Below are positions 11,381 to 21,599 of a DNA stretch of 64,000 nucleotides, in pieces. The notes under the pieces were generated by a model that was given only the letters and a program-made list of their open reading frames with translations, had not been told where the DNA came from and made no database searches. Position numbers and translations under genes: made by a program. The DNA comes from Branchipolynoe longqiensis (Eukaryota > Annelida > Polychaeta > Phyllodocida > Polynoidae), in assembly GCA_030323885.1 (NCBI GenBank), contig JASIRB010003442.1:56972-120971 (forward strand), given 5' to 3'. Each line of letters starts with the position of its first letter. Within the stretch, counting starts at the first letter, position 1.

Positions 11381-11647
11381 GCGTGTACTGCAGGGTGTCG
11401 GCCTTACGGAGCCCCTACTCCGGCTGCCAATCAGGGCGGCCAGGGTTCAGTGCACTGCACCTCACAGTCACAGAGGGCAACACTAAAAAGCACGAGGTGG
11501 CCGCCCAACACCAACACGGGGTCACGTGGCTGCCGCTGCCAGGGGGCGCTGTGGGTAGTGGGGGTTGGGGCTGGGTCTATGTGGTCGGGGCGAGGTGTAG
11601 GTGTGTTATCTCAAAGGTACGCCAAGTAAAATCCACAAGCGCCACTT
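11381..11647. other. single-copy GC-rich island with CCAAT, GC-box and CTCF-like motifs
   Basis: About 260 bases of non-repetitive DNA. GCCAATCAGGGCGG near 11425 joins a CCAAT-like and a GC-box-like motif, and GCTGCCAGGGGGCGCTG near 11535-11552 closely matches the CTCF core. No exon is apparent, so this is only a regulatory candidate. Confidence 0.35.
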
Positions 11648-11658
11648 TGTTTCAGAAG

Positions 11659-12353
11659 TTCGTTGGTTGGTTGTTGGAGTTTTACGTCCTGGCAACATCT
11701 CAGGTCGTATCAGGATGGATACCGACTTGTGACAGTGCACATTCATGGCAACTTTATAGTGCTGTCCCACTGGGAGACTGGGCTGCCAGCACCATGACCT
11801 GATATCCCACTCAGTCATATTATCCTAACACTGAACCAATGAGTCCTTGCACTATCCTAATAATGCCAAGCACCTTTTTTCAAATTAAAATTTATACTGT
11901 CCATAGCATATAAATTATAAGCCTGGGTATTCAGGCTTGTTTTCAATGCTGGCCAGCTGTAGTGTTGGTGTTATCTTATCACACAGTAGCTGCTGATAAG
12001 GTATTTGATTGCCTGCATTTTAGTAGCAGATAGATGGCTGGTCCTGTTAGTAGCCTATGTAAATATTTTTGGATTTTTTGGGCATATATGTGTTTTATTT
12101 TTTCTACTCTTACTACTAGACTAGCCTACTCCTATTTACATATCATACATGTACATCATAGGCTTGTACATACCTGTGTGGTGTGCTATCTGGTTACTTT
12201 TTGGCATGGTTACCTTCCATTGGGGGTCCCGCTGGTGGGCTTGTCTACTCTGAGGCAGATTTTCAGGAAGCAAGCGACAAGTATCAAATTTGAACCCACG
12301 ATCTACCAAAACGGGAGACAGACCATTAACTCATTCGGCCATCCCGTGTGGTC
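11659..12353 (-). mobile_element. SINE-1 split by a LINE fragment, with 11-bp target-site duplication
   Basis: Minus-strand SINE-1 in two parts (11659-11875 and about 12262-12353). Both ends are bounded by a perfect direct repeat TGTTTCAGAAG (11648-11658 and 12354-12364), the target-site duplication. That marks the whole block as one original SINE insertion later interrupted. The tRNA-like end is at the right (AACTCATTCGGCCATCCCG). Confidence 0.85.
11876..12262 (-). mobile_element. 5'-truncated LINE 3' end
   Basis: Minus-strand copy of the non-LTR element also present at 48961-49726. They share ATGCTGGCCAGCTGTAGTGT (complemented there), the CTACTCCTATTTACAT segment and CCAATGGAAGGTAACCAT (complemented). 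A T-run at 11874-11880 is the complement of its A-rich tail, next to the hairpin AAGCCTG/CAGGCTT (11919-11938). It encodes no protein. Confidence 0.82.
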
Positions 12354-12529
12354 TGTTTCAGAAGCTGTAAGCAGTGAAATGTGGTGTGATATTGATAACG
12401 ACGCATTGTATACTACTTTATTTGGTAGGACAGCTCAGTGGTCACGTGATCGGATGTGTGTGCTCGTGCATACACGTCTCATTTATTGAGTGCCCCGTGT
12501 ACGTCTGGCGTTGAGGGGTGTTTAAACAG

Positions 12530-12605
12530 AGGATGGGAAATAATGCGCCTACAGCGGGACTCGAACCCTCATTTCTGCCATTTTGAGACTGGCGTTCTAA
12601 CTATT
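12530..12605 (-). mobile_element. SINE-2 head fragment
   Basis: Complementing this segment gives GGTTCGAGTCCCGCTGTAGG followed by CGCATTATTTCCCAT. That matches the tRNA-like head and downstream linker of SINE-2 (51 kb). The remainder is interrupted by the hAT-like element next door. Confidence 0.6.
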
Positions 12606-12873
12606 CAGGGATGAAAGATCTCCGTGATTCCGCGGATTTCTGGGATTTTTCAATCCCGCAGCACCATCAGCGTATATTAATATGTGGTGCAGACTCTGCA
12701 GCACTATCAGCATACACTACTAATACATGCTTCAAACGGCACAGCACTGTCAGCGTATACCAATATATATGAAACCCGACTACCGGGAATTTTCCGCGAT
12801 TTCCTGACAATGCTAAACCTATGGGAGAATATCAGCATTTCCGCTTTTTTCCCAGAGACCACTTTCATCCCTG
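12606..12873. mobile_element. 268-bp hAT-like MITE
   Basis: Perfect 12-bp terminal inverted repeats CAGGGATGAAAG (12606-12617) and CTTTCATCCCTG (12862-12873), flanked by ACTATT on both sides (12600-12605, 12874-12879). CAGGG-type ends and subterminal TCCGCG motifs (CGATTTCC, CCGCGGATTTC) are typical of hAT elements, but hAT duplications are normally 8 bp and I see 6. No coding capacity. Confidence 0.72.
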
Positions 12874-12935
12874 ACTATTAGACTATCTTACTATCTAGGG
12901 TCCCTGGTGCAATCAATTAATATAAATTTTGTATG

Positions 12936-13106
12936 CAGTCTGTAAATCGACTGACCTTGGGACTGACTTTAAGTGGTCCATTTAGGTAGATGGTCGGTTT
13001 AGGGAATTAGAATATGGTTACAACGGTATTGCTGGGACCCAAATAAAGCGATCGATATAGGGGAGTAGTCTATCCGTGGAGGTGGTCGGTTAGAGAGGTT
13101 TTACTG
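12936..13106. mobile_element. Tc1/mariner-like MITE, family M1 copy 1
   Basis: Its right end is GTTAGAGAGGTTTTACTG followed by TA. The left end is eroded (CAGTCTGTAAATCGACTG). It aligns end to end with the copy at 19018-19196, sharing GACTTTAAGTGGTSCATTTA and TTAGAATATGGTTACAA. Confidence 0.72.
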
Positions 13107-13272
13107 TATATAGATATTTTTAACTCAGCTCTTTGGTCAGTGTGAATCAAATATTTGTTTTCAGGCAGGTTTGACCTCGGCCCCTATATGTGTTTCTATA
13201 TGAAAATTGCATGTAAGCTCATGGTTGCATCTCCTTTCTAATTCCAGGTGAGTCGATCCGGGTTCTTTTATT

Positions 13273-13350
13273 AGTAGTATAGTGTGAGTCATTATAACGG
13301 AAAATAATGTAATCGTGGTTTTCCGCTATAATGACTCACGCTATGCTACT
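13273..13350. repeat. 32-bp-arm hairpin
   Basis: AGTAGTATAGTGTGAGTCAT (extended by TATAACGGAAAA) is answered at 13319-13350 by its near-perfect complement. The loop is about 14 bases. The three mismatches are A/G or T/C type, so G-U pairing is mostly preserved in RNA. It could be a tiny fold-back MITE or a transcribed hairpin. Confidence 0.7.
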
Positions 13351-14400
13351 TGTACTACTCTGTTGCCACTAAGTGCATGATGCAGGTAAGTTCGTCGCGG
13401 GAATCAGCCACTAACCATCAGAAGCTGCCACCTGACGTCATTGTTACTGACGCTGTGTTCTTGATCTGTAACCGCCCTGTCCTACATGCTGATACATTCT
13501 GGGTGCTTCTCAGTCCCTCGGGTAACAAGCTGCAACATTGTCCATATTGATTCGCAAGGTGGGTAATTGAGCATGCGGGCCAGCATTCGTTACTATGGAT
13601 GCTATCATTGCTGCCCCCTACCAACATAAATTCAAACTAATAAATGGCCGACGATCAATGCGACACCAAGAGTAAAATTTTTGGAATAATTCATGATGCG
13701 GAACCTTTCAAAGCTCACTTCAGTCAGAGCGTTTCAATCGATCAGATCTGTACCTCTTTCACTCAAAATTCACCTCCCACCAAACCCAACTATTAAGATC
13801 TAGACTCATGTTAGGGTTAAGTGCCTGGAAACCTCAAACTCTTAAATCAAAAACTACGACTCACTCCTGTAACAACACAAATACTGATCTGATCTTGTGT
13901 CGCTCAATTAGTATCGGCACTGCTGGGAGTGGTCCCATATTGGTAAGGGTTCATTTTAAAGCTGATCTCTTGGGCGGGTGAAGGAAGAACACCCGTTGGA
14001 GAACAGGAAGTGGATCTTTTAATGGCCCCATCCCAGGTCTTCATCGCCCCGGGATCCGGAGGGGGCCGAGGCCAGGGCAGTCACGTGTGGTGTGGTGCTT
14101 GAGCAGGGCTGATGAGGCGTAACGTAAGCCTGCTAGTGCTAGTCCTCCTGTGCACAGACTGCATCCAGAGTTCTGACTGTCTCGATGGTGTTTCTGTTGT
14201 CATAGGCTTTTAAACCAAGATGTGATATCCGCATATACATCAGCATGTGTGGCTGGGTCTAGGGTTGAACCAGATGCTTTAATTATTAGACTTTGAAAAA
14301 TGTAATAACTTGAGGGTGTGTGGGGTGGAATTGCTTTTAATAAATTTGCCTATCACAATAAATCACACTTGTGATGTTGCAAATGTTGCAGCAAAATAAA
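13351..14400. other. single-copy stretch without recognised genes
   Basis: About 1 kb of balanced composition. Visible items: a CAGGTAAGT consensus splice-donor sequence at about 13384, TGACGTCA (CRE-like) at about 13433, and GTTACTATGGATGC, a weak X-box-like motif at about 13591. No open frame longer than about 70 codons and no protein similarity I recognise. It is a candidate for a gene's intron or regulatory DNA. Confidence 0.35.
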
Positions 14401-14418
14401 ACCCCACAAAACTAGCTA

Positions 14419-15085
14419 TGGTTGTAGAACTACGCGAACTAGCTAGACATGTGAACCCAATTGAATGACTTATATTTGATAGAACTACATTAACTAGCGA
14501 TACATGTGCAATAGGCCTATGGTTGTAGAACTATACGACTAGCTAGACATGTGAACCCCATTGAATGACTTATATGTTATAGAACTACATTAACTAGCGA
14601 TACACGCGCAATATACCTATGGTTGTAGAACTATACGACTAGCTAGACATGTGAACCCCATTGAATGACTTATATTTTATAGAACTACATTAACTAGCGA
14701 TACACGCGCAATATACCTATGGTTGTAGAACTATACGACTAGTTAGACATGTAAACCCCATTGAATGACTTATATGTTATAGAACTACATTAACTAGCGA
14801 TACACGCGCAATATACCTATGGTTGTAGAACTATACGACTAGCTAGACATGTGAACCCCATTGAATGACTTATATGTTATAGAACTACATTAACTAGCGA
14901 TACACGCGCAATAGGCCTATGGTTGTAAAACTACACTAAGTAGCTCTACATGTGAAACCTGCCAACTGGCCTACATTTGTAGAACAACACTAGTTGTGAA
15001 ACAGGCCTATGGATGTAGAACTAGAACTGCACTCACTAGCTCTACACGTGAACCACACTGCCCTGCCTATGGTTGCAGTACTACT
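14419..15085. repeat. 100-bp satellite made of two 50-bp half units
   Basis: Five copies (14419-14920) repeat exactly every 100 bp. A degenerate tail runs to about 15085. Each unit has two related halves, GGTTGTAGAACTATACGACT and TGTTATAGAACTACATTAAC, both followed by AGCTAGACAT/AGCGATACAC-type sequence. It is therefore a dimeric satellite. Copies are 95% or more identical, so homogenisation is recent. Confidence 0.93.
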
Positions 15086-15117
15086 ACGACTACACTAACT
15101 AGCTAGATGTTGCCAGT

Positions 15118-15155
15118 ACAAACACCCCAAACAAACAAACAAACAAACAAACAAA
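15118..15155. repeat. (CAAA)n microsatellite
   Basis: About nine CAAA tetranucleotides. Confidence 0.92.
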
Positions 15156-15256
15156 TAATCTCATTACCCACCACATGATCCATACTTATATATAACTGTC
15201 TCATGTATGCGTGTAGGTCAGCGTTTGACAGTCTGCACAATGCGCATGCGCTTTGT

Positions 15257-15520
15257 GAAGGGGGGCGGGGGGGGGGGGGGGCAGACATGCAGGCGGGCAG
15301 GGGCCCAGTTAGGCAGACGACGTTAACATTATGAGCCAGGGCAGCAGTTCAAGTGATGATGACGTTTTCCACCTGACGAACCCACATCTACACGCCAGGG
15401 GGCGCACCGGATCACTACTCGGGGCGACCCCTGGTGGTAGGGAGAGGTGTGTTCGGGGACGCGTTACTAAAAGATGCCACCGAAGCTGATCGCGAAGATA
15501 TGGCCCGCCCAAAAAAGTCA
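15257..15520. other. poly-G then single-copy island with paired CTCF-like motifs
   Basis: A G-run at 15262-15281 precedes a CpG-containing island. CGCCAGGGGGCGCACC (15393-15408) on the plus strand and GACCCCTGGTGG (15426-15437), which reads CCACCAGGGGTC on the minus strand, both resemble the CTCF core in opposite orientations about 30 bp apart. No exon seen. Confidence 0.35.
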
Positions 15521-15523
15521 CCT

Positions 15524-15565
15524 ATTTATGTGATGTATAAGCATTATACAAGTATAATTAATCGG
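15524..15565 (+). repeat. lone copy of an inverted-repeat terminus (family T)
   Basis: TATGTGATGTATAAGCATTA followed by TACAAGTATAA matches the terminal repeats that bound 52657-54119. No partner in inverted orientation was found nearby, so this is an end fragment. Confidence 0.55.
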
Positions 15566-16002
15566 AAACTTTCACTCCTTATTATATTCTAGGTCATCTA
15601 CTGGACTGATCTGTTATTACTTGTTCATTGACTATGCAACAAAGGCTGGTTGTGGCGCCCTCCGCTTGCAAATGCTGTAACTTGTCTGGCCGCACTCAGT
15701 ACTATAATTTATGTGATATATAATAGAGGAAGTAATATAGATATATTGTAGAGAATATAATGTATGTAGGTGATATGTCTAATTAAAATAGTATATAATG
15801 TATAGCATATGCAATATATAGTGACAATAACAATAAATATTATTTATATGATATATGTTGTCATCTTTATATAGTAATATCTTATTACCTTTTTTATTAT
15901 TTGTTGATGCTTATTTATTACAAATCTGTAGATAATAACCATTCATTTGTCATACATACACAGTAATGGATATACATTTTTTTATATATCAACACACACA
16001 GG

Positions 16003-16050
<48 letters not shown>

Positions 16051-16490
16051 ATTTAAATAGCATATTACAACTTTTATATACGTGTTATTTATATACTATA
16101 TTTATTATTTTTATATACAATGAATAATAGTTGTAATAATATTAACACATGGTATAATACTCGTAATATAATATTTAAATTGTATGTACTATTATATTTC
16201 AACGGTTGAACAAATATAAGAATTCTAACATCTATTTTTATTTCTTTTGATATATTTGATACATTTGATATATTTGATAATATTTGATATATTTGATGTT
16301 TTTAACATTTTGCGTCTTTGACACTTGATATATTTGATACATATTATATATTTTATATATTTGACATATTTAACAAACTTGATATATTGCATATGTTATT
16401 TATTTCATTAAATACATCCCATGTTGAGTATAGATTTGTGTGATATATATCATTATATCTATGTTATCTCGGTTCGTGTAATGTGCTCCT
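15566..16490. other. AT-rich region
   Basis: Very AT-rich DNA without genes. It includes a (TA)n tract (16012-16047) and a loose TATTTGATATATTTGATACA repeat (about 16245-16400). The composition is unlike the GC-rich arrays on both sides. Confidence 0.6.
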
Positions 16491-16659
16491 ACCTGCCTGG
16501 TTGCTCTGGTAGGCATGTGAGGGGTGTATTGTTGGTGACACCTGGAGGTGCAAGAACCAGCGGAGTGTCACCAACATGGCCGCCTTACACACGACGGGTG
16601 ACAGATCGTCGAACCCAGTGACACGGCTAGCCTCACGGGCTACCTACACACCACACCAC

Positions 16660-17905
16660 CCGCCCGCGCGCACACACACCACACACACACACGTACACAC
16701 ATGTGTACATACAACACTCCTACTTACAAACCCGCATACTGGTATATATCACCACACTTACACACACACACACACACACATACGTACACACATGTGTACA
16801 TACACCACTCCTACTTACAAACCAGCATACTGGTATATATCACCACAGTTACACACACACATGCACAGACATACACACGTGCATACATACATCACTCCTA
16901 CTTATAAACACGCATACTGGTATATATCACCACACTTACACACACACGCACAGACATACACATGTGTGTACATACAGCACTCTTACTTACAAACCCGCAT
17001 ACTGGTATATATCACCACACTTACACACACACGCACAGACTTACACATGTGTGTACATACATCACTCCCACTTACAAACCCGCATACTGGTATATATCAC
17101 CACACTTACACACACACATGCACAGACTTACACATGTGTGTACATACATCACTCCTACTTACAAACCCGCATACTGGTATATATCACCACACTTACACAC
17201 ACACATGCACAGACTTACACATGTGTGTACATACATCACTCCTACTTACAAACCCGTATACTGGTATATATCACCACACTTACACACACCACACACACAC
17301 AGACGTACACACATGTGTACATACAGCACTCCTACTTATAAACACGCATACTGGTATATATCACCACACTTACACACCACACACACACCACACACACACA
17401 CGTAAACACATGTGTACATACAGCACTCCTACTTATAAACACGCATACTGGTATATATCACCACACTTACACACACACACAGACATGCACAGCATACTGG
17501 TATATATCACCACACTTACACACCACACACACACACACACGTACACACATGTGTATATACAGCACTCCTACTTATAAACACGCATACTGGTATATATCAC
17601 CACACACACACATACACACATGTGTACATACAGCACTCCTACTTACAAACCTGCATACTGGTATATATCACCACACTTACACACACCACACACACACACA
17701 GACGTACACACATGCATACACACATGTCTACATACAACACTCCTACTTACAAACCAGTATACTGGTATATATCACCACACTTAAACACACCACACACACA
17801 CACAGACATACACATGCACACACACACATGTGTACATACAACACTCCTACTTACAAACCAGCATACTGGTATATATCACCACACTTACACACACACACAC
17901 ACATG
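16660..17905. repeat. 87-bp CA-type minisatellite
   Basis: Some 14 units carrying the landmark CACTCCTACTTACAAACCCG then CATACTGGTATATATCACCA. Landmarks are 87 bp apart in the central part (for example 17151 and 17238). CA-length variation changes the spacing elsewhere. Each unit also contains ACACATGTGT, a 10-bp palindrome. Open frames of up to 333 codons are repeat shadows. Confidence 0.93.
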
Positions 17906-18440
17906 CCACACACCACATGGACACCACCCTCTCACCCCCACCCCCACCTCCACCCCCACACATCCCCGTTCCACACACACGCACACCACCCAACTAACAC
18001 GCCACACACTGTTGACCTCCCCCCCCCCACACACACACAGGTGTGTAATTGTATGTAGGTTGGTTACGTGTTTGTGACTGCCTGACATGCCTGCGAGCCG
18101 CAGTATGGCACACCCAGACAACCCCCTCCCTCGGCTCTCCCTCCTCCTCCCCCCTCTCAGCTCCCCCGCCCTCTCCCCTCCACCCTTCACCCCCATCCCC
18201 TCCCTGCCCCCTATTCCCCTTCAACCTGCCCTCTGCCCTTCTTCCCGCCTCCCCTCTCACTCTCCCCTCTCCCCTCTCCATCTCCCCCCCCCCCTCCCAC
18301 CCCTCTCAGCCCCGCCTCCCTCTCCCTCCCCTCCCCACCATCTCGACCCCCTCCCCCCCCTCCCCCCCTCCCCCCACACAGCCCCGGCCCGGCCAGGGGG
18401 CCCTGTTGATCCTGGCTCGGGATCAGACACATTCACAAAG
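17906..18440. repeat. C/CT-rich polypyrimidine tract
   Basis: CACCCCC-rich, then CCTCCCC/CTCCCC homopyrimidine DNA (18115-18375). The complementary strand is homopurine, which suits triplex or G-quadruplex formation. Proline/serine-rich frames are artefacts. Confidence 0.82.
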
Positions 18441-18469
18441 GCCGTGACTTGTTGCACAGCCACGGCTTG

Positions 18470-18960
18470 ATCGCGTGACCCCCGGCACGTCGGGCTGACC
18501 CCGGGACGTCAGGTTGACCCCGGGACGTCGGGCTGACTGACCCCGGCACGGGCTGACTGACCCCGGCACGTCGGACTGACCCCGGCACCAGGGGCTGACC
18601 TCGGCATGTCGGGCTGACTGACCATGGCACGTCGGGTTGACCCCGGCACGTCGGACTGACCCCGGCACATCATGCTGACCCCGGCACGTCGGGCTGACTG
18701 ACCACGGCACGTCGCGCTGATCCCGATATGTAGGGCTGACCATGGCACGTCGGACTGACTGACCTGTGACTGACCTTGACCCACGCACGTCGGGCTGACC
18801 CCGGGTACGTTGGGCTGACTGACCTGTGACTGGCCTTGAGCCCGTCGGGTTGACCTCAGGCACGCTCGGCTGACCTCGGGACGACCTTGCGCTGACCTGG
18901 GCATTCCGGTTTGACACCGGGGCGCGTCGTGCTGACCTCTATCTGACCTCGGGCATACAT
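18470..18960. repeat. GC-rich minisatellite of CGGGCTGACC units
   Basis: Irregular units of about 18-24 bp (GGCTGACCCCGGCACGTCGG, often with an extra CTGACTGACC). Imperfect copies continue to about 18960. The minus-strand frame of 165 codons is only this repeat. Confidence 0.88.
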
Positions 18961-19017
18961 ACGCGCCTACAGATACATACTTACACACACACGTACATCC
19001 ATACATATATAAATATA

Positions 19018-19196
19018 CAGTAAAATCTCTCTAAATCGACCAAACTTGGGGCCGACTTTAAGTGGTGCATTTAGAGAGGTGGTCGATTTATGGAGTTAGA
19101 ATATGGTTACAATGGTGGTTTGGGAGCCAAATGAAGTGGTCGATACAGTATGGAGTGGTCGATATGTGGAGGTGGTCAGTTAGAGAGGTTTTGCTG
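19018..19196. mobile_element. Tc1/mariner-like MITE, family M1 copy 2
   Basis: 179 bp with inverted ends CAGTAAAATCTCTCTAAATC and, at the right, GTTAGAGAGGTTTTGCTG. It is flanked by TA on both sides (19016-19017, 19197-19198). Better preserved than the copy at 12.9 kb. The interior shows internal repeats of GGTCGATATGTGGAGGTGG type. Confidence 0.8.
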
Positions 19197-19234
19197 TATA
19201 CACATACATACATACACACACTTATACATATATA

Positions 19235-19306
<72 letters not shown>
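19235..19306. repeat. (TA)n microsatellite
   Basis: About 35 TA dinucleotides with a single GTA interruption near 19267. Y/I-rich frames are artefacts. Confidence 0.95.
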
Positions 19307-19308
<2 letters not shown>

Positions 19309-19900
19309 GGCATAAACATATACACATGGTCCACATTAACACATGCAAACATACACACAAGATTTCACATTAAAGTTAAGCACATTGTACACACCCTCCA
19401 CGCACACACCACGCACACACCACGCACGCACCACGCACCACGCACCCTCTACGCGCACACGCACTGCCTCCGGTGCTTCCACGCCTTGACGCCGCCCAAA
19501 AGGAGGGAGGGTGGGTGTTTTTTTTTTAGTGTTTTAAAATGTGTATAATCTTCGTTTGAGATCCCGACGCTGTCCCGTTCCGCCTCGCTGCACCTTAACA
19601 GACACACTCCGCTGCACACACACTCACACACGCACACACAGACACACACGCACACACAGACACGCACAGATGATAAGAATCTGTGTAAAAACAGCCACAC
19701 GGATGTGCCTGCTTGGGCCAGAGAAAGCTGCACGATTAACAGATATATTTGTACAGTAACCTTTTATATTGCATATATTATGTATGTTATATATTATCAA
19801 TTATATCTATATTACAATTCATTTGCACTACAATACATGGTATGTTGTAATCATTGCATATTTTGTATATATCATATATTTGATGTATATATACATCACC
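19307..19900. other. spacer with CACGCAC repeats
   Basis: CACCACGCACACAC repeats (19390-19460), a T-run at 19518, then CA/GACA repeats (19610-19670) and AT-rich DNA to 19900. No gene. Confidence 0.5.
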
Positions 19901-19906
19901 TGTAAT

Positions 19907-20178
19907 GTTTGTTTGTTTGTTATTTTACATCCTAGCAACCGAGGGTGAGCACTCATGGCGACTTTATAGTGCTGCCTCACTGGGAAACCAGGCCATCAGC
20001 ACTATGACCTGACATCCCACTCATTCACATTATCCGGACACTGAGCCAACCAGTCCTTGCACTATCTTAACAATGGCGAATGCCTTGCTAGGAAGCGACA
20101 AGTATCAATTTTTAAGTCATTGGTTTGACTCAACCAGGATTCGAACCCACAAACTCATGAGTTCGGATCTCCCAAAGC
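19907..20178 (-). mobile_element. SINE-1 copy
   Basis: Minus-strand copy: (GTTT)n tail, TTTTACATCCTAGCAACC, body CCTCACTGGGAAACCAGGCC, linker GACAAGTATCAATTTTTAAG, and the tRNA-like end with GGATTCGAACCCACAAACTC. About 50 bp is missing just after the tail. Confidence 0.8.
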
Positions 20179-20345
20179 AATATATGCTATGGATGCTACA
20201 TACATACATATAATACATGATATAGTACATATAATGTATTACAATAACATATATAATATATAATATCTTATATCTTATACACATCATATATTCACATGAA
20301 ATATCATATATGCTATATATGTTATGCATGATATATAGCATATAT
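20179..20345. other. AT-rich imperfect repeat
   Basis: TACATACATATAATACATGA-type sequence with small inverted repeats. No gene. Confidence 0.45.
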
Positions 20346-20519
20346 GAAGGTGAGAGACGGTTGTGTTTTGCGATACCTTGGGAACCGGCCAGATTTATGT
20401 GCTATATAAGCTGTTATGTGAATATGGACAATCTTCAGTTAAACTGCCTGCCGAACTAACAACGCAATTATGTAAAGTGAAGGTTTGCGTCGCTAAGTGT
20501 GACAAATGCGAACTCTAGG

Positions 20520-21110
20520 CAGTGTGATTGGGGTGTGTGTGGGGTGGAGGGTGGTGTGCGGTGTTGGGGGTGTGTGGGTGGGGGGTTGGGGGAGTGTGGT
20601 GTGGGGGGGGGGGACGCCTCCACAAATATGTAGAATAATACGCGCGGAAAAGGCTATGATTGGAGAGTGTGTGACAGGTCGGTCCGTCAAGGTCACGCAG
20701 GTTAGCCAGCCCTTCACTCTCCACCTGGATCTCTACTACTCCAGCTCCTTCCACAACCCCACACACCTACACCCCACACCCACACCCACACCCACCCCTA
20801 CACCCGTACCCCCCACACACCCCATTCCATCCACCTGATCATCTACTAGTACTACCTCATCTCCTCCCACCCCCACAGCCCCACCACACACACCCTAACC
20901 ACACCAACACCCACACACACACACACCCCTACACCCATACCCCCACACACCCCATTCCATCCACCTGATCCTCTACTAGTGCTACCTCAGCTCCTCCCAC
21001 ACCCACACACACACTCACACCCACACACTCACACCCACACTCACACCCACACACCCCACCCCACACCCTAACCACACCCACACCCACACCCGGCCCGCAG
21101 GAATAACAAA
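20520..21110. repeat. GT-rich block, spacer, then duplicated CA/CACCC block
   Basis: 20525-20620 is GT/GGGTGT-rich. About 20755-20850 and 20925-21010 are two copies of one segment containing CCCCCACACACCCCATTCCA then TCCACCTGATC, spaced about 125 bp and separated by CACACCC repeats. The intervening 20620-20740 is single copy. Confidence 0.75.
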
Positions 21111-21124
21111 GGTACACGAGCATA

Positions 21125-21352
21125 TTGTTGGTTGGTTGGTTGTTGGAGTTGTACGTCCTGGTAACATCTAAGGTCATATCAGGACGAGTACTGACTTGTG
21201 ACAATGCACACTCATGGCGACTTAATAGTGCTGCCCCACTGGGAGATCTGATATCTCACTCAGTCACATTATCCTGACCCTGAGCCAACCAGTTCTTGCC
21301 TTATCCCAATAATGCCGAGCGACTGGCTAGGAAACTACAAGTATCAATTTTT
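21125..21352 (-). mobile_element. SINE-1 copy, left half of an inverted pair
   Basis: Minus-strand copy from (GGTT)n and TTGGAGTTGTACGTCCTGG to AAGTATCAATTTTTGA, where it stops before the tRNA-like head. It is joined directly to a plus-strand partial SINE-1. Confidence 0.8.
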
Positions 21353-21488
21353 GAGTGGGATATCAGGTCAAGGTGCTGGTGGCCCGCTCTCCGAGTGGGG
21401 CAGCACTAAAAAGTCGCCATGGGTGCGCACTGTCACAAGTCGGTGTGACCTTTGATGTTGCTAGGACGTAAAACAACAACAAACACAC
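21353..21488 (+). mobile_element. SINE-1 3' half, right half of an inverted pair
   Basis: Plus-strand 3' part of SINE-1 (GTGGGATATCAGGTCAAGGT ... AGGACGTAAAACAACAACAA). It is fused tail-outward to the copy on its left, giving arms that could pair over about 130 bp. Confidence 0.75.
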
Positions 21489-21599
21489 TTTGCTTTATAG
21501 CAATACAGTTTAATTTAAAACATTCCCTTTTGTTTCTTAAAGTCCCCGTCGTCCCTTTTAGTGACTGTTTTCAGCTCAGGGATAATTCCAGCAATTACC

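Noticed and set aside
9671..11802. Three frames of 538-652 codons as histidine/threonine-rich proteins
   Set aside because: All three plus frames of a CA-type array are open at once, which shows absence of stop codons in the repeat rather than selection.
13384..13392. CAGGTAAGT as a real 5' splice site
   Set aside because: An isolated consensus. No coding exon or matching acceptor could be tied to it.
14419..14920. CRISPR-like array
   Set aside because: Units are contiguous with no unique spacers, and the DNA is clearly eukaryotic. This is a satellite.
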